A DNA stretch of 64,000 nucleotides from Echinicola strongylocentroti (GTDB lineage: Bacteria; Bacteroidota; Bacteroidia; Cytophagales; Cyclobacteriaceae): positions 905,001 through 969,000 of the forward strand of contig NZ_CP030041.1 in assembly GCF_003260975.1 (NCBI RefSeq). Reading direction: 5' to 3'. Within the stretch, counting starts at the first letter, position 1. Each line of letters starts with the position of its first letter. The position numbers were made by a program, and so were the translations under genes. This document shows, piece after piece, positions 8,841 through 16,547 of the stretch. A model generated the notes under the pieces. That model ran no database searches and was not told where the DNA came from. It saw nothing but the letters and a program-made list of their open reading frames with translations.

Positions 8841-8990
8841 TTAATGGTATTCACTAAATAGATAGTCCAGCTCTGAGCCTTCCGTCGGGTTATCGTACAT
8901 ATCCTGGATACGGTGCTCCCACTGCCACCAGCCGCCAAATCCCCGAGGAAGGGCGGCCTCCAGCTGGGAAAGACTAAAGAAGCGAATCCC
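8841..8990 (-). pseudogene. remnant of HExxH protease C-terminus, copy B
   Basis: Translated in the correct minus-strand frame, this stretch gives LSQLEAALPRGFGGWWQWEHRIQD, then DNPTEG.ELDYLFSEYH and TAA at 8841-8843, the same last 40 or so residues as the full protein at 10135. The upstream part of the protease is missing. It sits 10 bp before the start of the lipoprotein at 8830, the same order as protease-lipoprotein at 10135/10122, so the cassette unit is [lipoprotein + protease tail] in tandem. Confidence 0.75.
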
Positions 8991-9026
8991 AAACGCCCCC
9001 CCGCTTCATTAGCCATACCATTTTGG

Positions 9027-9486
9027 TCAATAACAATCCTCCCCACAGTCCTCCGCTTGGGCATAGTCTTCTTCGGTGATGTGGTGGCTATAATCATATT
9101 TACCTGTATTTTTTCCACTAAGAATAGAACGGGCTTTAGCATTGCCATTTCGTGCATCTTTCCTGGTATATATCAATAGCTTTTGATCTTCAAATATTAC
9201 TCTGACTGAATCTACCCCCCCCTTTAAGTGAATAAAAACTCATAGAAGTATTATCGCCAATGCCATTTATCCTAGTTACAGTATAATTGGAGCCGGGTCT
9301 GATCAAAATCGCCTCGGCCCTACCATTGGTATTGGGATCCAATTGATTAGCAAATCCAAGTACAGCCACTTCTTTATCCGTCTCGTTGAAAATCCTATAC
9401 TGGAACTCATCATAGGCCTGATCCACACAGCCTGAGGCCAGAAGCATGAGCGAAATGAATAATGTTTGAATATTTTTCATGGTCAT
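9027..9486 (-). pseudogene. small lipoprotein, cassette partner, copy 2, frameshifted at a G8 tract
   Basis: Starts MTMKNIQTLF with lipobox LLASGC and the family opening FQYRIFNETDKEVAVLGF. At 9215-9222 the coding strand has eight Gs, which turns the expected KGGVDSV into KGGGRFSQ and a premature stop at 9190. With seven Gs the frame continues through VDSVRVIFEDQKLLIYT to the tail AEDCGEDCY and stops at 9027. The remainder is otherwise open and conserved. It is either a phase-variable gene in the OFF state, recent decay, or a homopolymer read error. Confidence 0.7.
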
Positions 9487-9492
9487 CGATTT

Positions 9493-9625
9493 TTAGTGGT
9501 ACTCACTAAATAAATAGTCCAGTTCCTCCCCTTCGGTGGGATTGTCAAACTTGTCCTGGATGCGGCTCTTCCATTTCCACCAGCCGCCGACTCCCCTCGG
9601 AAGGGCGTCCTCCAGCTGGAAAAGA
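9493..9625 (-). pseudogene. remnant of HExxH protease C-terminus, copy C
   Basis: In frame it reads LFQLEDALPRGVGGWWKWKSRIQD, then DNPTEGEELDYLFSEYH and a stop at 9493-9495, almost identical to the end of the intact C-terminus at 10135-10270. It directly precedes the lipoprotein at 9486. This is the youngest-looking remnant, since it keeps the KWKSRIQDK wording of the parent, whereas copies A and B share QWEHRIQD. Confidence 0.75.
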
Positions 9626-9682
9626 CCAAAAGAAGCGGAGCCCGGACAAGCTCCGCTCCCGGAAAAGCAGGCCGCCCCCCTG

Positions 9683-10122
9683 TCAATAACAGTCCTCCCC
9701 GCAGTCTACCGCTAAGGCGTAGTCCTCTTCGGTGATGCGGTGCTGATAGTTGCTGTCCCCCCTTAGTATAGTTGAAGCTTTTACATTGTCATAACTGTCC
9801 TTGTCCGTATATACCAGCAACTTATTGTCCTCAAAAATCACCCTTACCGAATCAACCCCCCTCCTTTAAGCGAATAAAAACGCATAAAAGTATCATTACC
9901 AATGCCATTTATCCTAGTTACAGTATAATTGGATCCGGGTCCGATCAAAATCGCCTCGGCCCTACCTCTGCCATAAGGGACCGACTTGGTATAAAAACCC
10001 AATACTGTGACTTGTTTATCTGTCTCGTTGAAAATGGTATAGTGGAACTCATCATAGGCCAGGTCCACGCAGCTGGAAGCTACTAGTATAAGAGCAGCGA
10101 ATAAATTATGAATATTTTTCAT
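9683..10122 (-). pseudogene. small lipoprotein, cassette partner, copy 3, frameshifted at a G6 tract
   Basis: Starts 12 bp after the protease stop: MKNIHNLFAALILVASSC (lipobox) then FHYTIFNETDKQVTVLGF. At 9856-9861 six Gs shift KGG(V)DSV into KGGGLIR-stop at 9844. One more G restores the frame, which then continues VDSVRVIFEDNKLLVYTDKD to the tail DCGEDCY and TGA at 9683-9685. The break falls at the same codon position as in copy 2, though tract lengths differ. Functional state is uncertain. Confidence 0.7.
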
Positions 10123-10134
10123 GACCTTATCGTT

Positions 10135-11811
10135 TTAATGGTATTCACTAAATAGATAGTCCAATTCCTCCCCTTCGGTGGGATTGTCAAACTTGTCCTG
10201 GATGCGGCTCTTCCATTTCCACCAACCGCCAAATCCCCTCGGAAGGGCATCCTCCAACTGGCCTAGCGTGTAGCCGCTGGCACGGTCATTGGGGTATTCT
10301 TCCCCTTTCTTATCTCTTTCGGACTGGTTGTAATCATCGATCATATCGATTACGATCGGGGTATAGCCTTTTTGGTCTTCTATGTCCTCCAAGGTTAAAT
10401 TTTGCAGATTAAATTCATAAGGAAAGTCATACTTCCAATATCCCCTGTCCGGGTAATAAGCATTGGTAACGGTATACTCGACCCCAACGGCCCAGCTCTC
10501 GGGCAGGCGGGGATCGTTCGGCTTGCCCACCGCGGACGCGGCGAACTCGGCATTGGTATAGCCCAGGTCCCAGTGGGACACATGCGCCAGCTCGTGTACC
10601 GCCGTGGCGAAGAGGTCACGGCTGTCCAGCACCTTTCCGCTTTTTTCCCTCGAATAGATGAGCACCTCTGCGGATCCCACCAGGCTGTTGAAGGAGAAGT
10701 AATGCGCCCGGCCGCTCTTGTCCCGTACACCGATGCGGATCTTTGCGCCCGGCCCCCCGTTGGCGTTCGGCTTCCGGATGCCGTAGCGGTAGTGGCCGTA
10801 CATGTATTCCCGTGCGCCGCGGTGTACGCTGGCGTACAGCCAGTTCAGCGGCGTGCCGCTCTTCATGATGGTCTTCCGCCACTGGTCGCCCCTCTTCAGG
10901 GTCTCGTAGCTGTACCAGGCCTGCCCGTAGCTTCCGCTTCGGATGTCCCAGTCGCCACTCTCCCATTTGATCCCGCATTTTACCTTCTTGCTCTTGAATT
11001 TGCTGACATAGAAGTATCCTTGACTATTGGTAATGGCTTCTTTCACTTTAAACCAGCGTTTCACCATTACTTTCACGCCGGCGATGGGGAGGATTTCCCC
11101 AGTGGTATTGTCTTCGTACATGATCCGGCCACTTGGATACCAGCTTTTTCTGGCTGCTTCTCCTTTATCTTCCTTGTTCCATTCTTCCACATATTCCTCA
11201 TTTGCCGTGATCCGAAAGGCCTCATTCTCCAACTCTCTCCACTGAATCCCTACAAGTTGTCTTTTTAGTCGGTTCACTGCTGTCTTTCCCCCCACTTCTT
11301 CCTCATCTTCCTGAAGAAAAAGCACTGCCAGTATTTCGTACTCCATATCCCTGAACATATAGTCCCTGGGGACCACGGTGTACTGCCAAGTAATCCGGTC
11401 CTTGGCCACCGTAGGGTCATGATATGCCCCGGCCACTCCCTCTTCGATCTCATAGTCAAGCGGGAAGTCCGAGAGCACCAAACTGTCCTGCTCACTGAGT
11501 ATGGCCATCTCAAAATCATCTTTGGGTAGAAAACGTACGTAATAATCCGTTACCTCAATCTGAAGCTCTTCCTCCCTAGCTCCGTATAAGATACTTTTAT
11601 CGTCCTGCCTCAGTCTAAGGTATGCCTCCCTCATATTGGCCACGGTATACGGATTTTCCAGCTTTTTCCCCTAACTTATCAGGTGATCCGGTTCTTCCAA
11701 TTTTTCAGAATCATTTTTTTCATTCATCTCATTTTTGGGCCCTTCAGAGGGCACCTGTTCACACGCAAATAACATTCCGGCCAAAGCGGATAATAAAAAC
11801 AGTCTTTTCAT
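10135..11811 (-). pseudogene. secreted HExxH zincin-like lipoprotein, split by an in-frame TAG
   Basis: From ATG at 11811 there is a lipoprotein signal (MKRLFLLSALAGMLFAC), a Glu/Lys linker, then TAG at codon 47 (11671-11673). The same frame then continues without a stop for over 500 codons as NPYTVANMREAY and onward. A GTG at 11643 could start a 502-residue form, but that would lack export. The body has a carboxypeptidase-regulatory-like stretch (SQGYFYVS), the zincin motif HELAH (H350, E351, H354 counted from the GTG) and the conserved tail LFSEYH. Probable secreted metalloprotease, interrupted by a nonsense codon or needing readthrough. The upstream motif at 11887 is 75 bp away. Confidence 0.7.
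10480..10990. other. GC-rich island inside the protease gene
   Basis: Lines I counted here reach 42 of 60 G+C (10501-10560 and 10741-10800), whereas flanking parts of the same gene are near 45 percent (27 of 60 at 11161-11220). The island covers the residues around the HELAH catalytic segment. Codons are strongly G/C-ending, unlike the neighbours. It points to a mosaic gene, with the catalytic part acquired from another source. Confidence 0.6.
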
Positions 11812-11886
11812 TGGAGTAGTCGTCTAAAAGAATAAAAACAAAACAGTATTTAGCAAGTAAGGGATTCCCAAAGAAAAACCTAAAAA

Positions 11887-11908
11887 CCACCTACGCATAG
11901 ATACGCAA
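11887..11908 (-). promoter_or_regulatory. tandem TGCGTA upstream motif (b)
   Basis: Minus-strand reading TTGCGTATCTATGCGTAGGTGG, 75 bp upstream of the protease ATG at 11811. It is identical over the core to motif (a) at 8153. Its placement supports 11811, not the internal GTG at 11643, as the real gene start. Confidence 0.6.
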
Positions 11909-11951
11909 CTGCCTAAATAATATAATAATTCATCTCTTGGTCATAATAGAA

Positions 11952-11983
11952 TAAAAGCCGACTGATCCATCAGTCGGCTTTTA
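11952..11983 (-). terminator. intrinsic terminator after tex
   Basis: Perfect 15-bp stem TAAAAGCCGACTGAT, 2-base loop, and its complement, followed on the minus strand by T-rich sequence. It lies about 55 bp past the tex stop (12037). The symmetric A/T flanks could let it work in both directions. Confidence 0.85.
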
Positions 11984-12036
11984 TCGGTTTTTCAACAAGT
12001 AAAAAACAAGCTACTTGTTCTAATTCCTTTTCTTCA

Positions 12037-14286
12037 TCACTTCCCAAACTTGCCTTTCAGCATGGCCAGCTTGGCGGCCAAGTCTCCTTCGGGTTCTTTT
12101 TCTTTTTTCCTTTCGCGCTTGGCTCCGCCAGATTTTCCTTTGCCCCGCTCGGCAAATGGGTCGGACTTCATGCTCAGGCCGATACGCTTGCGGTTAAGGT
12201 CTACCTCCATCACGGTGACTTCTACTTTTTGGTTGACGGTGACCACTTCGTTGGGATCAGAAATATAGCGGTCGGCCAAGTGGCTCAAGTGCACCAATCC
12301 ATCTTGGTGAACACCCACATCCACAAATGCTCCAAAGTTGGTGATATTGGTGATGATGCCCGGAAGCTTCATGCCTACCTTGAGGTCCCTCATCTCGTTC
12401 ACGCCCTCTTGGAAGCTGAACACTTCAAAGGTCTCACGTGGATCCCTTCCCGGCTTGGCCAGTTCTTCCATGATATCCTGCAAAGTGGGCAAGCCTACCG
12501 TCTCCGTCACGTAATTCTTCAGCACCACCTTAGACCGCAGCTCTTCACTCTTGATCAGCTCGGACACATTGGACCCCAGATCGGTGGCCATTTTATGCAC
12601 CAGTTCATAGCGCTCTGGGTGCACGGCACTTCTGTCTAGCGGATCGGGGGCATTTTGGATACGAAGGAAACCTGCCGCCTGCTCGTAGGCCTTGTCGCCG
12701 AGTCTCGGTACATTTCGGATATCTTCTCGGCTTTTGAAAGGGCCATTTTCATTTCTGAAATTCACGATATTTTGTGCCAAGGCCGGCCCCAATCCAGACA
12801 CGTAGGTCAACAGCTGCTTGGAAGCGGTATTGACTTCCACACCCACGCCATTCACACAGCTCATGACGGTATCATCCAGGGAATTTTTGAGGGCAGACTG
12901 GTCCACATCGTGCTGGTACTGGCCCACTCCGATGGATTTGGGATCGATCTTCACCAGCTCCGCCAAAGGATCCATCAGCCTTCGGCCAATGGACACTGCA
13001 CCCCTGATCGTCAAGTCCAAATCAGGAAATTCCTCCCGGGCCACTTCCGAGGCAGAATAAATCGATGCGCCACTTTCATTTACCATCACTATCAATACAT
13101 TACTGGGCAAACCAATGGACTTAAAAAACTGCTCGGTTTCCCGACCGGCCGTACCGTTTCCGATGGCAATGGCCTCGACCTGATGCTGGTCTACCAAGTG
13201 CTTTACCAAGGCTGCCGATTCGGCGGTTTTACGCTGTGGCTCATTAGGATAGATGGCATCATAATGCAGCACCTGCCCCTGTGGTCCCAGACAGGCCATT
13301 TTACATCCCGTCCTAAAACCTGGGTCGATGGCCATCACTGATTTCTCTCCCAAAGGAGCTCCCAAGAGCAATTGCCTTAGGTTTTCGGCAAAAACTTTAA
13401 TGGCATCTTCATCAGCTTTCTTCTTCGTATAGAGCCTTACCTCGGTTTCCATGGAAGGCTTCATCAAGCGCTTATAGCAGTCTTTTATCGCCAGCTTCAC
13501 TTGCTCCGAACTGGTGTTCTGTGCCGTAACGGTCATTTTATCCATCAGCGCCAGCGCATCCAGCTCTTCGGGACAAGAATCCAGCATCAAAAACAGTTCC
13601 TTCTCCCCTCGCCTCATCGCCAGCACGCGGTGGGACGGTGCTGTCTTGATGGGCTCTGACCATTCAAAATAATCTTTATACTTGATCGCCTCTTCTTCCT
13701 TGCCGGGGATTACCTTGGAGACAAACTTCCCTTCTTCGATGAAGAGGTCACGCATTTTTTTACGTAGTTCAGCGTTTTCATTGATCCACTCGGCGATGAT
13801 GTCCCTGGCACCTTGGAGGACATCCTCCACGGAGGTCACTTCCTTTTCCTCATCAATAAAAGCCGCCGCTTCTTCCACGTCCATGGACGCTTGTTCGTAA
13901 ATCTTGGTCGCCAGAGGCTCCAAACCCTTTTCGCGGGCAATGGTGGCCTTGGTCCGTCTTTTGGGCTTGTACGGAAGGTAAAGGTCCTCCAAAGCCGCCA
14001 TGGTTTCTGCCTCGTTGATTTTCCCTTCCAGTTCTGGAGTCAGTTTTTCTTGCTCCTTGATGGATTTCAATATGGCCTCTCTCCTCTTATCCAAATCCCG
14101 AAGTTGCTGTACCCTGTCCCGGATAGCAGCCACCTGCACCTCATCCAATGACCCGGTCACTTCCTTTCGGTACCTGGAAATAAAGGGCACTGTCGCTCCC
14201 CCATCCAACAATTCAATGGTGTCAGACACTTGTTTCTGTCTGATACTTAGCTCTTCGGCTATTTTTAGATAATGCTTGATATTCAT
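12037..14286 (-). CDS. tex: Tex-family RNA-binding S1 protein
   Basis: 749 residues, the usual Tex length. Order: N-terminal Tex helical region (1-about 200), YqgF/RNase H-like domain beginning SVMAIDPGFRTGCKMACLG (about 320-430), helix-hairpin-helix part with SGLGPALAQNIVNFRNENG (about 490-560), S1 RNA-binding domain (GIITNITNFGAFVDVGVHQD, about 640-710), and a Lys/Glu-rich tail. Tex binds nucleic acid and has been tied to transcription and stress tolerance. Transcribed alone, with its own terminator at 11952. Confident call. Confidence 0.95.
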   Translation of the reverse strand: MNIKHYLKIAEELSIRQKQVSDTIELLDGGATVPFISRYRKEVTGSLDEVQVAAIRDRVQQLRDLDKRREAILKSIKEQEKLTPELEGKINEAETMAALEDLYLPYKPKRRTKATIAREKGLEPLATKIYEQASMDVEEAAAFIDEEKEVTSVEDVLQGARDIIAEWINENAELRKKMRDLFIEEGKFVSKVIPGKEEEAIKYKDYFEWSEPIKTAPSHRVLAMRRGEKELFLMLDSCPEELDALALMDKMTVTAQNTSSEQVKLAIKDCYKRLMKPSMETEVRLYTKKKADEDAIKVFAENLRQLLLGAPLGEKSVMAIDPGFRTGCKMACLGPQGQVLHYDAIYPNEPQRKTAESAALVKHLVDQHQVEAIAIGNGTAGRETEQFFKSIGLPSNVLIVMVNESGASIYSASEVAREEFPDLDLTIRGAVSIGRRLMDPLAELVKIDPKSIGVGQYQHDVDQSALKNSLDDTVMSCVNGVGVEVNTASKQLLTYVSGLGPALAQNIVNFRNENGPFKSREDIRNVPRLGDKAYEQAAGFLRIQNAPDPLDRSAVHPERYELVHKMATDLGSNVSELIKSEELRSKVVLKNYVTETVGLPTLQDIMEELAKPGRDPRETFEVFSFQEGVNEMRDLKVGMKLPGIITNITNFGAFVDVGVHQDGLVHLSHLADRYISDPNEVVTVNQKVEVTVMEVDLNRKRIGLSMKSDPFAERGKGKSGGAKRERKKEKEPEGDLAAKLAMLKGKFGK

Positions 14287-14404
14287 AAACTTATATTACT
14301 TATGCCATCCTTAAAAGCTGCAATTTAAAGTTTATGCAACAGTTTTCTGAGAGGATTTCGGTTTAATTATGACATGTAACAATAAAGGATTGTAAATCAA
14401 AACA

Positions 14405-14412
14405 TAACTTTG
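14405..14412 (+). promoter_or_regulatory. possible -7 box for the TlpA-like gene
   Basis: TAACTTTG matches the Bacteroidota -7 consensus TAnnTTTG and lies 67 bp before the ATG at 14479. No clear TTTG -33 element is visible at the expected distance, so this is tentative. Confidence 0.35.
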
Positions 14413-14478
14413 CCAATAACTTCCCGTTAAGCAATAAAACCTACATCCTATTTAAGCGCTTTTTAATCCACCCAAAAA

Positions 14479-15066
14479 ATGAATTGGAAAAAAGAAGTAA
14501 AAAGCTGGGGAGCTATCCTGGCTGTTTTTGTTTTTGTGTATGCCATGGGCTGGTATGCTCCTATAGTCGGCAAAATACAATCCATCATCCTTTCCACTGG
14601 ATTGATCAAACCTGACATCGAGCAACAGAACGAAGTCGGAAAGAATTTTGACTACAGTGCCAAATTCACTGACCTTGATGGCCATCTTGTGGACTTGCAA
14701 AACTACCGCAACAAAACCGTTTTTATCAATCTCTGGGCCACTTGGTGCCCTCCCTGTAGAGCCGAAATGCCGCATATTGCATCCCTGTATGAAAAACTCA
14801 AAGACGAAAAGGACATCGCCTTTCTGATGGTCAGCTTGGATAAAGATGCTGAAAAGCCAAAGGAGTACATAAAAGGCCAAGGCTTCGCTTTCCCAGTGGC
14901 ACACGCCAGCTATGGACTCAATGCCTCACTGAAGCATTCCTCTATTCCTACCACCTTGGTCATCGGCCCTGACGGTAAAATCCTCTTTAGACAAGAAGGA
15001 ATGAGCAACTTTGATACAGAAGAATTCAGGGAGTTTCTAAAAGGACAACAGGTCGCTGACCTTTGA
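14479..15066 (+). CDS. TlpA/ResA-like membrane-anchored thioredoxin
   Basis: 195 residues. One N-terminal membrane segment (10-28) anchors a thioredoxin-like fold facing the periplasm. The active site is WCPPC (C90, C93) in NLWATWCPPCRAEMP, and the cis-Pro region is SSIPTTLVI. AhpC-TSA/redoxin family. It probably reduces or exchanges disulfides of envelope proteins, as in cytochrome c maturation, though no ccm genes are nearby. Single-gene unit. Confidence 0.9.
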   Translation: MNWKKEVKSWGAILAVFVFVYAMGWYAPIVGKIQSIILSTGLIKPDIEQQNEVGKNFDYSAKFTDLDGHLVDLQNYRNKTVFINLWATWCPPCRAEMPHIASLYEKLKDEKDIAFLMVSLDKDAEKPKEYIKGQGFAFPVAHASYGLNASLKHSSIPTTLVIGPDGKILFRQEGMSNFDTEEFREFLKGQQVADL

Positions 15067-15556
15067 CTCCAAAGGCCTGCAAAAAATGAAACAACCAATA
15101 CTCAAGGCTAAAAATAAAGACAAGTAGATGAGGAAAATTTCCCCATTATGCCCTAAGTCCCTATAGTGATGAATCCCAAACCGCCTCTCATCCATAGCGC
15201 ACCATTTTATGCATAATTTAATCCGGTTTAAGATGAGCCAATTCACTTAAACTTCACCCTGATTGAAAATTCACTAACAAAAATTTATTTTTTATAAATA
15301 ATCGACAATAGCAAAGTCAGAATTTTGATTTTCAGTATTTTAAAATAACTTTGTTAAACACAATATATTTTATTCAAAAACCGTTTTCCGATATTTAAAA
15401 AACACACACAAGTACATAAGCTACCCCAAAAGCAAAGTAGAGGGTGACTTTAGGTTTAATCATCCATAAACAACAAATTATCTGCTCTTAGTTTTAAGTT
15501 AAACCTTTTTGGACATACGGTCCAAACTGGCTTTCTTCTGGACGTTTAACCCTCGG
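15067..15556. other. gene-free AT-rich stretch
   Basis: 490 bp between the convergent thioredoxin and beta-lactamase-like genes. It is AT-rich around 15240-15420, and I find no coding frame with a plausible start. A small imperfect inverted repeat near 15510-15545 (TTGGACATACGGTCCAA) is close to the 3' end of the beta-lactamase-like gene and may help termination. Confidence 0.4.
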
Positions 15557-16468
15557 TCACCTCTCTTTTCCTTTTATGTACTCATATAGCATTCGGGAGA
15601 CATCAGCCATTGCTTCAATTCCCTCACTAGGTACTTTTAGATTTTTTGACAACAAAACCAAAACATACCTCCTTCCATCGGGTAATTCTACTATCCCAGA
15701 ATCATGCCGAACTCCCGTAATAGAACCTGTTTTATGCGCCACTGTGACATTCTTTGGAAGCTGCCCGGGAATGATCTCATTAAAGTGCTGGGCTTTCAGC
15801 ACCTCAAACATCGCTAGTGAAGCCTCTTCACTCACGGCCTTTCCGCCAGCAATGGCTTCCATGATCAGCATTAGGTCATAGGCTGTCGTGGTATTGCTTA
15901 GTCCCTGTTCGTATGCTTTTAAATCTTCCACTCCCCTTAATACCTCTATGTCCTTGGCGCCCAATGACCGCATGGCCTCTGTGACCTTTTTGGCATCCAG
16001 CTTATCGATCAGGATATTGGTAGCGAGATTACTGCTCATCATTATCATCTGGAAATTGAGCTCGCGATAGGTACTGTATTGGCCTATTTTGCCATAGAGC
16101 CCCTCTTGGCTATCTACAGAAAGATCCATACTGTATGGGCTACCATCCACAATGCTCTTAAATTCATTGACGATTTTCACAGAATCGTCCAAGGCAATAT
16201 TCCCTGCGGCCACTTGCTTGTAGAGCGCTATCATTACTGGAGTCTTCATCGTACTTGCGGCGTGAAACGTCTCCTTTTCGTTGATCAGAAGTGTCACTGG
16301 TTCTGCTCCCATCGACCTAAAAGCCACAGCAAAATCCCCTTCTACCTTATCTAGGCGTGTATTTATGGCCTCGCGAAGTTCACCAACGGACCCCTCTTCG
16401 GAAGGACTAGAATGGCAAGACACTGCTACCAACAGGATCAAAATCCCTATAAAAATACCTTTGTGCAT
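15557..16468 (-). CDS. class A beta-lactamase-family serine hydrolase (lipoprotein)
   Basis: 303 residues. Lipoprotein signal with Cys18 (LLVAVSC). Catalytic motifs of class A enzymes are all present: S72-T-M-K75, S145-S-N147 in the SxN position, a Glu at 181 in RGVEDLKAYE near the omega loop, and K246-T-G248. Such proteins hydrolyse beta-lactams or act on peptidoglycan-like substrates. Resistance cannot be claimed from sequence. It has no partner genes and no visible regulator such as blaI. Confidence 0.85.
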   Translation of the reverse strand: MHKGIFIGILILLVAVSCHSSPSEEGSVGELREAINTRLDKVEGDFAVAFRSMGAEPVTLLINEKETFHAASTMKTPVMIALYKQVAAGNIALDDSVKIVNEFKSIVDGSPYSMDLSVDSQEGLYGKIGQYSTYRELNFQMIMMSSNLATNILIDKLDAKKVTEAMRSLGAKDIEVLRGVEDLKAYEQGLSNTTTAYDLMLIMEAIAGGKAVSEEASLAMFEVLKAQHFNEIIPGQLPKNVTVAHKTGSITGVRHDSGIVELPDGRRYVLVLLSKNLKVPSEGIEAMADVSRMLYEYIKGKER

Positions 16469-16547
16469 GGCTCGATAGAATTTAGTGGTAAATGATAAAA
16501 CCCTGTCAATATCCGGATTCCACTTAATTTATCAAACCTAAATTTTA

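Noticed and set aside
8834..9157. Open frame overlapping the protease remnant and lipoprotein copy 2
   Set aside because: The correct frames give homologous sequence (protease tail and lipoprotein end); this one does not resemble anything.
10402..11268. Long plus-strand frame opposite the protease gene
   Set aside because: It is a by-product of GC-rich antisense sequence; the minus-strand frame has conserved motifs and better codon logic.
12655..13341. Plus-strand frame of 228 codons opposite tex
   Set aside because: Tex on the other strand is a clear full-length family member, so this is a shadow.
15557..16468. Antibiotic resistance gene
   Set aside because: Class A beta-lactamase motifs are present, but sequence alone cannot show clinically relevant activity, and no regulator or mobile context is seen.
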